Assembly: GCA_017516765.1 (NCBI GenBank)
Contig: JAFXBE010000037.1
Coordinates: forward strand, 1-43,001
DNA: 43,001 nucleotides
From: Clostridia bacterium
Lineage (GTDB): Bacteria; Bacillota; Clostridia; Christensenellales; Aristaeellaceae
Direction: 5' to 3'
Part shown: positions 25,701 through 33,392 of the stretch, in pieces
How the letters are laid out: each line of letters opens with the position of its first letter
How positions within the stretch are numbered: position 1 is the first letter of the stretch
Translations under genes and position numbers: made by a program
Notes under the pieces: generated by a model
Seen by the model: the letters and a program-made list of their open reading frames with translations, nothing else
The model's database searches: none
Told to the model about the DNA's origin: nothing

Positions 25701-25922
25701 TCGCCGGTTGCAGCTTACGGGGATGACGGAAAAGGCTATCTCTATCAAGCCGATGGAGAAGGCACCCTGTACATGGTGGACGGGCTTACCGGCGAAACCG
25801 TGGATTCCCTTTCGCTGGGCGGCAGCGTTACCTCTGCCCCCGCCCTGTACCGCCAGCATCTGGTGGTACGGGTGACCAAGGGCGGGCAGGAGGTTCTGTG
25901 CGGCGTTGGATTGGGGGAATGA
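22767..25922 (+). CDS. Secreted WG-repeat / PQQ-like propeller protein
   Basis: A 1051-residue exported protein. Signal peptide: MSRTLSALLCILLLLAGLFS, cleavage likely after CALA (residue 24); the Cys21 context (LFSC) is a poor lipobox. The N-terminal half resembles WG repeats (WLYGYIHSDGTWAISPAFTR, GYVDAQGKPADF, FLMDTDGNNLT), the C-terminal ~400 residues resemble a PQQ-like beta-propeller (IAIGTDGRIHLFDLYTGQR, LIALDADTGEILWQK, LYMVDGLTGETVDSL). Both folds are scaffolds for binding; no catalytic residues are recognised. Start is fixed by AAGGAGG at 22752-22758. It ends at a hairpin shared with repeat copy D. Its role is unknown; it is probably an envelope-associated binding protein. Confidence 0.75.
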   Translation: MSRTLSALLCILLLLAGLFSCALAEENDALFPAKEGWLYGYIHSDGTWAISPAFTRAYPFQESGLAPVRTRIADLFSNDEPFRMINRQGETAVLLEDWRLEMEYLGVNANRQTPIIAGNANLLVHRENHRRHAIYLSHTGELLELTPAFLGYEPPYTSQSLARLPGEEDDRPFVLDIRQWGDRLVVNIWVEEKQLDRKQIDSESRRLYILLDADGKKIHEGVFESPDLVDYTPVPITAPYLPIVQGESIAFIDRDGQIVAEGLPLNARLTDEGDALDIEYHKLYQLIETGEQLTYPEYAAYRAGKNPSGYAVYENGYVDAQGKPADFAALAGEDPEEVSEFSAEGVAWVQRWDDGSHFLMDTDGNNLTGEALWNLTIDDDYSTEIHPQDAFFAQPWEPASLDFEGMNYLNPQGKTLFPGAPLYEADPFCNGLARAVILAESCKPLEIYLDTTGKVVWAEDGRRQDVQQWLDSGTVFSPDNLTLEEAKHLIVGEWELFESCNESWPIQLLENGQMWQENIRWDLEAADPSIEECEFVLVIYKDDETVRRYGIHFYSADSFWRDYEEGYKRVPPGYCDMKEAAYADDPQEQALPQGTIHFGDTSGSPIYEGTQPPRQMEMGVMNYRLSAYRDNGGLSSSYNGDEPPRLTGLSLLWEQPIGPAAIGDDPFWQPLIVKWFKNVRDISTISEELKATAALKEVIAIGTDGRIHLFDLYTGQRTRDPLEGGSYAGTPALHETLPILAAPGDTGITFLQMTDGSVIDHLESTHHAPKMVLWQRDKLLLQTCNAVTYTPAIGSYTNNGRDISFEVEGIRPWKDLLYPESPVSGNQQMLYYGNRKGISAYSLYTGSVTGQWTGVGTVVSCIGVKEIASDDSRLLYFGNATLGGGLPSPCKLVCLDADLMEEQWSVTLSANDWDELPNGCIASPVVGEKALEGMVYFTLTGMIPKERKNGETVSVLIALDADTGEILWQKSLSGRTVSSPVAAYGDDGKGYLYQADGEGTLYMVDGLTGETVDSLSLGGSVTSAPALYRQHLVVRVTKGGQEVLCGVGLGE

Positions 25923-25976
25923 TTTTGTTTGGATAAGAAGAAGCGGAATGCCATCGTGGGGATGGCATTCCGCTTC

Positions 25977-26019
25977 AGACTGTCAAAAAAGCCGCCGGAG
26001 GCGAGTTTTTTGACGAGTT
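25977..26019 (-). repeat. Convergent-intergenic repeat, copy D (minimal form)
   Basis: On the minus strand it reads AACTCGTCAAAAAA ... TTTTTTGACAGTCT, joining the left end of the family directly to its right end, as expected of an internally deleted copy. It is flanked by hairpins AAGCGGAATGCCATC/GATGGCATTCCGCTT (25940-25974) and GCAACGCCCGTC/GCGGGCGTTGC (26021-26049), which probably terminate the two convergent genes. Confidence 0.7.
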
Positions 26020-26067
26020 GGAGCAACGCCCGCACAGACGGGCGTTGCTTTTGGTTTGTTCAGATGA

Positions 26068-26832
26068 TCACTTTACAGAAGCCAGCGCGGCATCAGCCTT
26101 GGCGATCCACTCGGTGCGGTCGCCCAGTTCGATGGCTTCCAGGGTCTGCATGGTCTCGGCAGCCTGCGCTTCATCCAGCGTGCCGTCCTTGGCAGCCTTC
26201 ACAGCAGCAAAGGCAGCCTTGGCGGCATCCACCTGACGCATGCCCTTGGCAAAGCCGCTGCGCATGGAAGCTTCGATGCCGAACAGCTTGTCGAAATACT
26301 GCTCGTTGTTGGAGAACTGTCCCAGAGAGCTTACGCCCAGACGGAAGTTGCTCATACCCTTGGTGTTCCTGAAGCCAAAGCGCATGAAGTGCCGTACTTC
26401 TTCCTTGCCTTCGCTGTTGGTCTTCTTCTCTTCTTCGTGCGTGTAGGAAACCAGATCGGCCAGGCGATAGACGCAGGCGAAGGTGGTCTTGCCGAAGAAC
26501 ATGAACTTGTAGCGGTTTTCCACAAAGGCGATCAGACCGGTGGAGGGGGAAACGTACACGATCAGGCCGCTCAGGCCGGTCACCTGACGGAGCTTTTCTT
26601 CCTTCACCTTGGTTTTCTTCAGGGGAACAAAGATCTGGTTCCATACCTTGGTGCCGAACTCGATCTGTTCGATGTGGTCGGTCACGTCGGTCAGGGTGGC
26701 GGCTACACGGTCGAAGACCTTGAAGCACTTCTTGCTGCATACCTTGCGGCAGATGTAGTTGCCGTCCGCCAGTTTTTGGGCGCTCATCAAGCCGACCTCA
26801 GCGCCGCAGATTGCACAATTGTGTTTTGCCAT
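26068..26832 (-). CDS. DUF4428 zinc-ribbon protein
   Basis: A 254-residue cytoplasmic protein. The N-terminus, CAICGAEVGLMSAQKLADG followed by ICRKVCSKKC, is a four-cysteine (or more) zinc ribbon of the DUF4428 type, often found joined to PH-like or SHOCT-like domains. Residues ~75-190 are mixed strands compatible with a PH-like domain (GLSGLIVYVSPSTGLIAFVE, NRYKFMFFGKTTFACVYRL), and the C-terminal ~60 residues are alanine-rich helix. The function is unknown. Start at 26832 is set by GGAGG about 10 bases upstream. It is the last gene of the minus-strand run from 31504 and lies 67 bases behind the SH3b gene. Confidence 0.7.
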   Translation of the reverse strand: MAKHNCAICGAEVGLMSAQKLADGNYICRKVCSKKCFKVFDRVAATLTDVTDHIEQIEFGTKVWNQIFVPLKKTKVKEEKLRQVTGLSGLIVYVSPSTGLIAFVENRYKFMFFGKTTFACVYRLADLVSYTHEEEKKTNSEGKEEVRHFMRFGFRNTKGMSNFRLGVSSLGQFSNNEQYFDKLFGIEASMRSGFAKGMRQVDAAKAAFAAVKAAKDGTLDEAQAAETMQTLEAIELGDRTEWIAKADAALASVK

Positions 26833-26899
26833 AAGATGATACCTCCATGTATTCTTGTCTTTCTTTTCGCACAAAGAAAGCGGGGTTCGTTGGTGGGGC

Positions 26900-27856
26900 T
26901 CAGAACTCTCTCAGATACAATGAGCCGTCCTCGCCGCTCATTTCAATAAAAGCGAAATGGTACATGCCGTTCGGGTCTTCATAGCCCACAGCAAGGTTGG
27001 GCGTCATGCCGATCATGACGGCTGCAGCGGTGATGGCATGCCCCGGGGCAAGCTCATACTGCATATCCTCCAAAGTAAACTCGAATTCCGCTTCGCCGGT
27101 ATCCTCGTCCCAGACCATCAGCTCAATGCTATAGAGGTGGATCTTGCCCAGCGTTTCCTCCGAGTGCAGCACGTAATTCAGCCGGGGATAGTCCGGCTCC
27201 GGATAGTAGGTCAGGTCGTAGGTGAGGGTTGTGCTGTCGTATTGCGAAAGGGGGAAGCTCTCTGCGTAGTCGATCTGAAGCGCCGGGGCAGGGCCTTCGT
27301 ATGCATCGCTGTACAGATTGGTCAGCATAACAAACTTGTGGGGATAGTGGAGCATCTCGTTATAGACTTCTGCGCGCTCCGATCGGATGAAGCCGCAGCG
27401 GTCGCCCCATTCTACATAGACCCTGCCGTTATCCATCATTTGGCAGTTTCGCACAACAGTATTGGGCCAGATGGTGTCAATGGGCTCGGTGCTGTCGATG
27501 GTGGGGTAGAAGGGCGCGCCCTCCGGGGTCGTGGTGACCATCATGGCGTTGAAGGTAAGCGCGCCGTCGCTGGGTTCCAGATACTGAGCCATGATGTACC
27601 CGGCATAGCCGTCAAACTCGCAGTAGACCCATTGGTCGCTATCATACCGGCAATTGCTGACGATGGAACCCAGCGAGACCTTTACCAGCCTCGGAGAAGA
27701 GGCGCTGGGCTGCTCCCGGAGGGAGACCCATTCGTTACAGTTGACCACCTGCATGTTGCCGATGAAGTCGTTCTCCTCGGCGAAGGCAGAAATACAACCG
27801 CACAGCAGCCCAGCCGCAAGGAAAAGGGACAGAATACCCGAAAGAATCTTTTTCAT
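26900..27856 (-). CDS. Secreted SH3b-domain protein (possible lipoprotein)
   Basis: A 318-residue exported protein with signal MKKILSGILSLFLAAGLLCG; either Cys21 after LLCG is lipidated (a fair lipobox) or cleavage follows ISAFA. SH3b repeats cover residues ~32-90 (NEWVSLREQPSASSPRLVKV, VYCEFDGYAGYIMAQYLEP) and ~100-165 (VRNCQMMDNGRVYVEWGDRC, GFIRSERAEV). A beta-rich C-terminal domain ends SLYLREF. Such proteins bind the cell wall; no enzyme domain is seen. The start at 27856 has AGGAG 8 bases upstream. Member of the envelope-gene run at 26068-31504. Confidence 0.75.
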   Translation of the reverse strand: MKKILSGILSLFLAAGLLCGCISAFAEENDFIGNMQVVNCNEWVSLREQPSASSPRLVKVSLGSIVSNCRYDSDQWVYCEFDGYAGYIMAQYLEPSDGALTFNAMMVTTTPEGAPFYPTIDSTEPIDTIWPNTVVRNCQMMDNGRVYVEWGDRCGFIRSERAEVYNEMLHYPHKFVMLTNLYSDAYEGPAPALQIDYAESFPLSQYDSTTLTYDLTYYPEPDYPRLNYVLHSEETLGKIHLYSIELMVWDEDTGEAEFEFTLEDMQYELAPGHAITAAAVMIGMTPNLAVGYEDPNGMYHFAFIEMSGEDGSLYLREF

Positions 27857-28080
27857 GATGCCTGCTCCTGCTTCTCGATCTTTTTCCGGTTGGTTTTGGT
27901 GTAAAGGTACAGCTCCTGCTTCAGGATCAGCGTACCGATCAATGCCCATTACGCCGGTAAAAGCGCACGTGCACAGCGGGAAAGCCTTTCCCCGTGTCGG
28001 TGGGTACATCGCAAGTCAGCCTGCCGGTTGCTCCGGTGAACGGTGAGGCGCGGGGCATTTGCAGGTAACCGCGCTTATCC
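27857..28080 (-). other. Intergenic stretch with possible membrane-protein remnant
   Basis: No intact gene is supported. On the minus strand, about 27951-27850, one frame reads ALIGTLILKQELYLYTKTN then RKKIEKQEQAS and a stop; a hydrophobic stretch followed by a basic tail like the end of a small membrane protein. A stop codon lies just upstream in the same frame, so it would be a relic. Confidence 0.3.
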
Positions 28081-28956
28081 TTACGCTTTCTCCGTAGCGC
28101 GATCGCTGCCGGTCTTTGCCTTGGGCTTGCGCAGACCCAGAACGGCCAGCACAGCGCCGATGAGCATAAAGACGACAGATCCGCCCATGATGCCGCCCTG
28201 ATTGGCAGACAGAACCTGTTCCTTGCTGAGCACGCCATCTTTCAAGATGGGCCCCAGTGTATCGTCTGCCACAAGGAGATTGCCCTGCTGGATGCCGGCG
28301 ATGGTCATTTCCTGCTCACCGGCTCCGGTATAAACCTTGTAAGCGTAAGCCTTTGCGCCCTCTCGCTCCAAAGCGATCTCTTTGTTCATCTCGCGGGTAA
28401 GATGGGGGATATCCAGCTTTCCGCTGTATTCAAAAGTGTCGTAGTAGTATTTGCCGCCGACGATCACCCACCAGCGTTCCGTCGGAGCACCCTCCTTGGT
28501 TTTTCCGCGGCCCAGCACATAGTCGTTGGCACTGAGTTCCTCCATATTGAAGTCCTCATATTCGCTGTCGGCCGGAAGACCGACGAGCGTCTTTTCATCC
28601 AAGGCAAATTCGCCGACCGAGGCCTTGCCCATGATGCTCTTCTGACCCCTGGCCACCCAACCATACTTGTATTCCAGTTGCTCGCCGGAAGTCTGCTTGT
28701 ATTCTTCGGCATAACGATAAGCCTTGATGGTGTCCAGTGTCAACCCCAATTCCTCGTCGAAGGCAGGGGCTGTCATTTCGGGCCTGCCGTGGATGATCAC
28801 CAGCTTGCCCTCGTTTTCCGGCAGGACGACAGGCTCATTCAGATAAACGGCAGCTTCCAGCATGGCTTTCTGCCCGGGGATGTCCATCAGGCCTTTAACG
28901 CCCAAAGCGATCAGGGCAACGCCCAGCACGATGAGAATGATCTTGCCGATTTTCAT
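28081..28956 (-). CDS. TMEM43-like membrane protein
   Basis: A 291-residue protein with an N-terminal membrane helix (IGKIILIVLGVALIALGV), a large external domain and a C-terminal helix (GGSVVFMLIGAVLAVLGL) followed by a basic tail. The segment EPVVLPENEGKLVIIHGRP, then ELGLTLDTIKAYRYAEEY and YKYGWVARGQKS, follows the plan of TMEM43 (DUF1625) proteins, whose bacterial members have no established role. The start at 28956 has GGAGA 9 bases upstream. It lies between the lipocalin-like repeat gene and the SH3b gene, both for exported products, suggesting an envelope function. Confidence 0.65.
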   Translation of the reverse strand: MKIGKIILIVLGVALIALGVKGLMDIPGQKAMLEAAVYLNEPVVLPENEGKLVIIHGRPEMTAPAFDEELGLTLDTIKAYRYAEEYKQTSGEQLEYKYGWVARGQKSIMGKASVGEFALDEKTLVGLPADSEYEDFNMEELSANDYVLGRGKTKEGAPTERWWVIVGGKYYYDTFEYSGKLDIPHLTREMNKEIALEREGAKAYAYKVYTGAGEQEMTIAGIQQGNLLVADDTLGPILKDGVLSKEQVLSANQGGIMGGSVVFMLIGAVLAVLGLRKPKAKTGSDRATEKA

Positions 28957-28999
28957 GTCTCACATCTCCGTTTGCACCCGTGTGCGGTCTTGTTTTGAA

Positions 29000-29031
29000 A
29001 TCGTCTGCCGGAGCGAACGCCGGCAGACGAT
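29000..29031 (-). terminator. Hairpin after the lipocalin-like repeat gene
   Basis: A 12-bp perfect stem ATCGTCTGCCGG/CCGGCAGACGAT with an 8-base loop lies 7 bases past the stop codon. There is no clear U-tract, so it may protect the mRNA end or be a partial terminator. Confidence 0.5.
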
Positions 29032-29038
29032 TGCCGCT

Positions 29039-30919
29039 TTACTCAGCCACCAGATTCAGCATCAGGCCGTTCATATCCAGATCGAGGCCGGCTTCGGTGG
29101 GGTACACGTAATAGGTGGCAACGCCCATGTAGTCGATCTCCAGTGCGCCCTCGCCCTGTGCCCATTTGAGCTGAACAGGGTAGCCGCCTACGATCAGTTC
29201 GCAGGTCTGGTCGGCGTTCAGCGTGAGGGCATACTCTGCGCCCAGCATGGCAGCATCCATGCTGAAGCCTTCTACGGTGTAGGTCTTGGCAACATACTTC
29301 TTGCCGGTGTAGGCAGCGGGATCGAAGCTGCCTGCGGCATCGTTGCCCCCGGGAGCAGCAGGAGCGGCAGCGCCGCCTTCGCTCTTTACGAAGGTCATAC
29401 CGGCGCTGGGCATCACCAGCTGACCGGCATCGTCGATGTAAAGCTCATCGCCCATGACGTTGGCCTTGCCATCCACCACCGTCCACACGCCGGGTTCGGC
29501 TTCGCCCATCATTTCCATGGCGCAGGTGCCGTCCTGATTCAGGATCAGGTTCATGGCCATGCCGCCCAGATCCATGGTCCAGGTGCCGAAGTAGGGTTCG
29601 CCCTCGGGGCCGATGGGCTGGGCGGTGGGCATCTCGTCGTCGCCGCCGTCCTCCGCATCTTCGCGGCAGAGGATCATCCAGCCGTTGCCGATGTTCAGGG
29701 TGGTTTCGTTTTCGATCACCATAGCCGTGTCGAACCAGTTGCCGCTGGTGAACATAGCGCCATCTTCCGTGGTCTTCCAGTTCATGTCATACACTCTGCC
29801 ATCGGTAAAGTTCATCACAGCGGTAAAGTCTTCGTTGAAGGTGAGCACGCCGCGGCCGCTTTCCTCCACCCAATCGCCGAGGAAGGCGGCAGAGCTGTCG
29901 CCTGCAGGCACGGCGAAGCCGCCGGGGCCTACGTAGATCTCAGGAACAGCGCCTACACGGGTCAGCTTCTGCTGTACGGAATAGTTGATGATCAGGTAGC
30001 CATCCACGAACTCAATGGTGGAATCTTTCCAGGTACCCAGCGTAACGGTGGGGATGTCATTGACGATCTCCCACTGCATGTGGTTGGTGTAACCATCTTC
30101 CTTGTAGATGAGCTTCAGCTTACCGTCTTCGGTGATCTCCACGGTCCTGTCGCTGGTTTCCCAGGTGCCCAGAATGGTGCCGGTCTCAACAAAGGGTGCC
30201 ATGATGACAGTGGTCTCTGCATCCATCTTGACGGAGATGTTGCCGTTGCCGTCAAAGGAGATCTCCACCAGCTCTGTGGGGGTCTCGCCCAGATAAGCCA
30301 CGTAAGAATCGCTGTACCAGCGCAGTTCGCAGGGCTCTTCCTCGCCTTCAACGTACTGGGCGGTGCCATCGTCGTTCAGCACGATGGTCATGGGCCCGAT
30401 CAGCTCGGCAGGGATCTCCTCTTCGCCGCTGATGTAGGTGACAGCCTTCCAAGTGCCGATGAAGTACTTGGCATCTTCGGCATTGAACTCGGGCCATACC
30501 ACGTCTGTGTATTCTTCTCCTTCCTGCTCGCAACGCACGGAGACGGTCATCAGATCCACCACCAAACGACCGGTATCGTCCTTATAGGCGTAAGCAAAGA
30601 TTTCGTCAGCTTTGGGAACTTTGTCAACAGTACGGGCGAGGAACACATTGCCCTCCTCTATGTACCAGCCCACAACTTCCTTCTTGCCGCCATCCAGATA
30701 GAGGTCGCCAAGACCGTTCAAATACAGGCAAAGCTTGAGTTCGGGATAATCGGCGGTCGGGTCGCCCATGACGTCCATACCGGATACACCAAACCAGTCG
30801 CCAATATAGTCCCATGCAGCACTGCTGTCCAGTTCGGGGAATCCTTCTGCTGCTGCCACAGCGGGGAGACAGTTGAGCAGCATCATGGCTGCCAGCAGGA
30901 AACTCAGAAACTTCTTCAT
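29039..30919 (-). CDS. Secreted protein with repeated lipocalin-like domains
   Basis: A 626-residue exported protein (signal MKKFLSFLLAAMMLLNCLPA, cleavage near AVAAA-EG). The mature part is built of about six related beta-rich units, each opening with a G-[TD]-W motif: YIGDWFGV, FIGTWKAV, ILGTWETS, FLGDWVEE, YFGTWTMD, and a last unit starting KKYVAKTYTV. Lines such as MTIVLNDDGTAQYVEG and MNLILNQDGTCAMEMMG repeat the second strand pair. This resembles tandem lipocalin-like barrels, which bind small hydrophobic ligands, but no ligand can be named. A Pro/Ala/Gly linker (GGAAAPAAPGGNDAAG) precedes the last unit. Start at 30919 has AAAGGA 10 bases upstream. Low-charge acidic composition suits an extracellular protein. 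Confidence 0.7.
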   Translation of the reverse strand: MKKFLSFLLAAMMLLNCLPAVAAAEGFPELDSSAAWDYIGDWFGVSGMDVMGDPTADYPELKLCLYLNGLGDLYLDGGKKEVVGWYIEEGNVFLARTVDKVPKADEIFAYAYKDDTGRLVVDLMTVSVRCEQEGEEYTDVVWPEFNAEDAKYFIGTWKAVTYISGEEEIPAELIGPMTIVLNDDGTAQYVEGEEEPCELRWYSDSYVAYLGETPTELVEISFDGNGNISVKMDAETTVIMAPFVETGTILGTWETSDRTVEITEDGKLKLIYKEDGYTNHMQWEIVNDIPTVTLGTWKDSTIEFVDGYLIINYSVQQKLTRVGAVPEIYVGPGGFAVPAGDSSAAFLGDWVEESGRGVLTFNEDFTAVMNFTDGRVYDMNWKTTEDGAMFTSGNWFDTAMVIENETTLNIGNGWMILCREDAEDGGDDEMPTAQPIGPEGEPYFGTWTMDLGGMAMNLILNQDGTCAMEMMGEAEPGVWTVVDGKANVMGDELYIDDAGQLVMPSAGMTFVKSEGGAAAPAAPGGNDAAGSFDPAAYTGKKYVAKTYTVEGFSMDAAMLGAEYALTLNADQTCELIVGGYPVQLKWAQGEGALEIDYMGVATYYVYPTEAGLDLDMNGLMLNLVAE

Positions 30920-31000
30920 TACGATCGATCCTTTCATGTTTTGATCTGTTTGATCCTTATTTTGGTGATGGTTTTGACCATCTTACGGTGCACAGGTGCA

Positions 31001-31504
31001 TTACCAGTCGCGCATGTCTTCCGGCAGCAACTGGATGAAATGTGCATCGATAGCGCCGGAGGCATCGCCGTATCCACTGGGAAATTCTCCGTATCCGCTG
31101 GCGTGGACAGCAGTACCGTCAGCGTAAGAAAAGCTCACATCGAAGTGGGTTCCGTCCAGCAATGTGGAATCGGATCCGCTGAAGCCGTCCCAAGCCAGCA
31201 TACCGTATTGGGAGATGAAACCGTTCAGCGTATCCACCCATGCTTCATCCACCGGCACGGGGTAGGGTTCCTCTTCGTTGGCCATCAGGAAATACACTGT
31301 GTTTTTTCCTTCTTCCGAGCGGTATTCGTAGCCCTGCACCCGTTTGAAGTAAGAGTTGCTTTCCGAGAAAGAAAACTCCGTTAATGCGGCATCGGGAACG
31401 CCGTGTCCGGCAGGCTCCTTACCGTTGAGCACAGGTTTTTGGCATCCGCACAGCAGGAATGCCGCACCCAACAGGAGACACAGCAGGATCGCACGCCTGT
31501 TCAT
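31001..31504 (-). CDS. Small lipoprotein of unknown function
   Basis: A 167-residue product with a clear lipoprotein signal: MNRRAILLCLLLGAAFLLCG then Cys21, the lipidated residue. The mature part begins QKPVLNGKEPAG and holds a compact alpha/beta domain (SFSESNSYFKRVQGYEYRSE, PVDEAWVDTLNGFISQYGM, FDVSFSYADGTAVHASG) reminiscent of small substrate- or metal-binding lipoproteins. I do not recognise a family. ATG 31504 has AAAGGAGG 6 bases upstream. It heads the minus-strand envelope-gene run and is divergent from the signalling operon. Confidence 0.75.
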   Translation of the reverse strand: MNRRAILLCLLLGAAFLLCGCQKPVLNGKEPAGHGVPDAALTEFSFSESNSYFKRVQGYEYRSEEGKNTVYFLMANEEEPYPVPVDEAWVDTLNGFISQYGMLAWDGFSGSDSTLLDGTHFDVSFSYADGTAVHASGYGEFPSGYGDASGAIDAHFIQLLPEDMRDW

Positions 31505-31573
31505 GGCTTCCTCCTTTCGACCACGTTATGGTCTTGCGTATTCATTTGGCTCCACAGATACCTCTTCATCATT

Positions 31574-31602
31574 ATTGTACCAATCGGGGCGTTTTTTCGG
31601 AA
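31574..31602 (-). promoter_or_regulatory. Probable promoter of the envelope-gene run
   Basis: On the minus strand TACAAT (31579-31574) has a weak TTCCGA-like -35 about 18 bases upstream. A weak -35 fits a promoter that needs an activator. Confidence 0.4.
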
Positions 31603-31609
31603 CTACACG

Positions 31610-31648
31610 AAAGTACTGTTTTCCCGTCGGGTGGGAAAAAGATACTTT
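31610..31648. promoter_or_regulatory. 39-bp dyad between divergent operons
   Basis: AAAGTA-CTG-TTTTCCC-7 bases-GGGAAAA-AGA-TACTTT: two perfectly paired blocks (6 and 7 bp) with a symmetrical 3x3 internal loop. It lies between the promoter of the envelope-gene run and that of the signalling operon, a position fit for the LuxR-type regulator encoded at 34665. Confidence 0.5.
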
Positions 31649-31655
31649 TGTATAG

Positions 31656-31684
31656 TGGTCAAGTATATGAGAAATTGCTATAAT
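31656..31684 (+). promoter_or_regulatory. Promoter of the signalling operon
   Basis: TGGTCA and a perfect TATAAT are separated by 17 bases, 55 bases before the first gene. Confidence 0.65.
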
Positions 31685-31739
31685 CAAAATGATAAGACAC
31701 ATGAATAACTGCCGATATTGTATATAAGGAAGAAAACCT

Positions 31740-33392
31740 ATGCCGCTGTCCAAAAAACGTTCCATCACTTATCTGTTGCTGATCGCAGCCGCATTGCTGT
31801 TTGCTTATTCGCTGCGGTTTGTGTTTCACCCCATGACAGAAAACGCCCTTTCGGCCATCGCTATGATGACCCTGCGCTGGGCTATTCAGGTAACGCTGAC
31901 GCTGCTCTGGTGTATATCCATCCGGCGGCGCATCCTGAACACCGCCATTCAGAAGATGCTGCTGAGCGTCGGTGGGCTGTTGCTTTTCTGGCAGGTCGCC
32001 CGCATTATCAAATATGACTATGTCATCGTCACCGGACCAATTGGCCGCTATTGCTGGTACAGCTACTATTTTCCCATGGTGCTGGTGCCGCTGATCGGCG
32101 TGTTTGTGGTAGATCATATCGGTAAGCCCGAGGGATATCATTCGCCCCGGTGGATGAAGTATCTGTTCATTCCGGCGCTGTTCATGCTGGGCACGGTGTT
32201 CACCAACGATCTGCACCAACTGGTATTCACCTTCCCAAACGGTTTCGAAGCCTATAACAGTGACTATGGCTACGGCTTTATGTACATCCCGGTGATGGCG
32301 TGGTTTTTCGTGCTGGCGCTGTTCTTTGTGATCGGGTTGATGGTCAAAAGCCGTGTGCCCGGCAGCAAGCGTTTTCAGACCATGCCGCTGTTCATCGCTG
32401 TCTTCGGCATCGGCTTCTGGACTATCTACAGCCTGGGCTACATTGAGTGCGACCTGACCGCCATTGACAGCCTAATCATTATCATGCTGCTGGAGGGGGC
32501 CATCCAGAGCGGACTGATCCCCTCCAATATGAATTATCGCGGACTGTTTGAAAGATCCACCATCGCTGCCCGGATCGTGGATCGGCACGGGCAGACTCAC
32601 TACGCATCCGCCAATGCCGCTCCGTTGGAAAAAACGATGATGGAACAAGCGCAACACGAGTCCATCGATTTGGGCGATACCCTTTTGCACCATCAGGCTA
32701 TCCACGGCGGCCATATCTACTGGCAGGACGATGTAAAGACCATCAACGATCTGGCAGAGCATCTGCGGGATGCCAACGATATGCTGGGCGAGCGTTACGA
32801 CCTGATGAAGGCCGAGGTGGAGCTCAGGGAACGCCGCCTCCAGACCGAAGAAAAGAGCCGCCTGTACGACCGGATCGCGCTTGAGATCGCACCACAGCTG
32901 AACAAAGCAGACCGGCTTTTGCAGCAGAGCCGCGAGCATCCGGAGGAGGCCAATGCGCTGCTGTCGCAGGTTTGTGTGATCAGCGCATACATCAAACGCC
33001 GTGCCAATCTGATCCTGCTGGGGGAAGAAAAGGCAACGGTGGCTGCACGGGAACTGGAATCCTGCCTGCGGGAGTCTTTGGACAACCTGCGCCTGTGCGG
33101 TGTGATCACCTACCTGGACTGCCATTGCGACGGGCAGGCTGCCGTTGAGCAGATTGTTGCCATGTACGATTTGTTTGAGAATGTGACGGAGGCGCTGCAA
33201 AGCAAGCTGAGCGCCATGATGGTTACGGCATCGTATACCGATGGGGTTCTGCGCCTACGCATTCAAGCGGGCTGCAAGGAAGCGGTCAACGAGTCGCTGA
33301 ACCTGACGCTGGACGGCGGCACCGTCACCTGCGAGGTACAGGATGAGGATTTACTGATCGAAGCTGTGTTGCAGGGAGGTGCAAAGGCATGA
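31740..33392 (+). CDS. Seven-helix membrane sensor with degenerate histidine-kinase core
   Basis: A 550-residue protein. Residues 1-260 hold about seven transmembrane helices like the HisK_N 7TM sensor domain, followed by a short PAS-like stretch (IAARIVDRHGQTHYASANA), a coiled coil (ERYDLMKAEVELRERRLQTE) and a region laid out like a kinase dimerisation/ATPase core. The phospho-acceptor position reads RIALEIAPQL with no histidine, and the N-box region reads YDLFENVTEALQ without the usual asparagine pair or any glycine-rich lid. It is therefore probably a pseudokinase that senses a ligand and controls the kinase encoded next, with which it overlaps by four bases (ATGA). Confidence 0.7.
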   Translation: MPLSKKRSITYLLLIAAALLFAYSLRFVFHPMTENALSAIAMMTLRWAIQVTLTLLWCISIRRRILNTAIQKMLLSVGGLLLFWQVARIIKYDYVIVTGPIGRYCWYSYYFPMVLVPLIGVFVVDHIGKPEGYHSPRWMKYLFIPALFMLGTVFTNDLHQLVFTFPNGFEAYNSDYGYGFMYIPVMAWFFVLALFFVIGLMVKSRVPGSKRFQTMPLFIAVFGIGFWTIYSLGYIECDLTAIDSLIIIMLLEGAIQSGLIPSNMNYRGLFERSTIAARIVDRHGQTHYASANAAPLEKTMMEQAQHESIDLGDTLLHHQAIHGGHIYWQDDVKTINDLAEHLRDANDMLGERYDLMKAEVELRERRLQTEEKSRLYDRIALEIAPQLNKADRLLQQSREHPEEANALLSQVCVISAYIKRRANLILLGEEKATVAARELESCLRESLDNLRLCGVITYLDCHCDGQAAVEQIVAMYDLFENVTEALQSKLSAMMVTASYTDGVLRLRIQAGCKEAVNESLNLTLDGGTVTCEVQDEDLLIEAVLQGGAKA

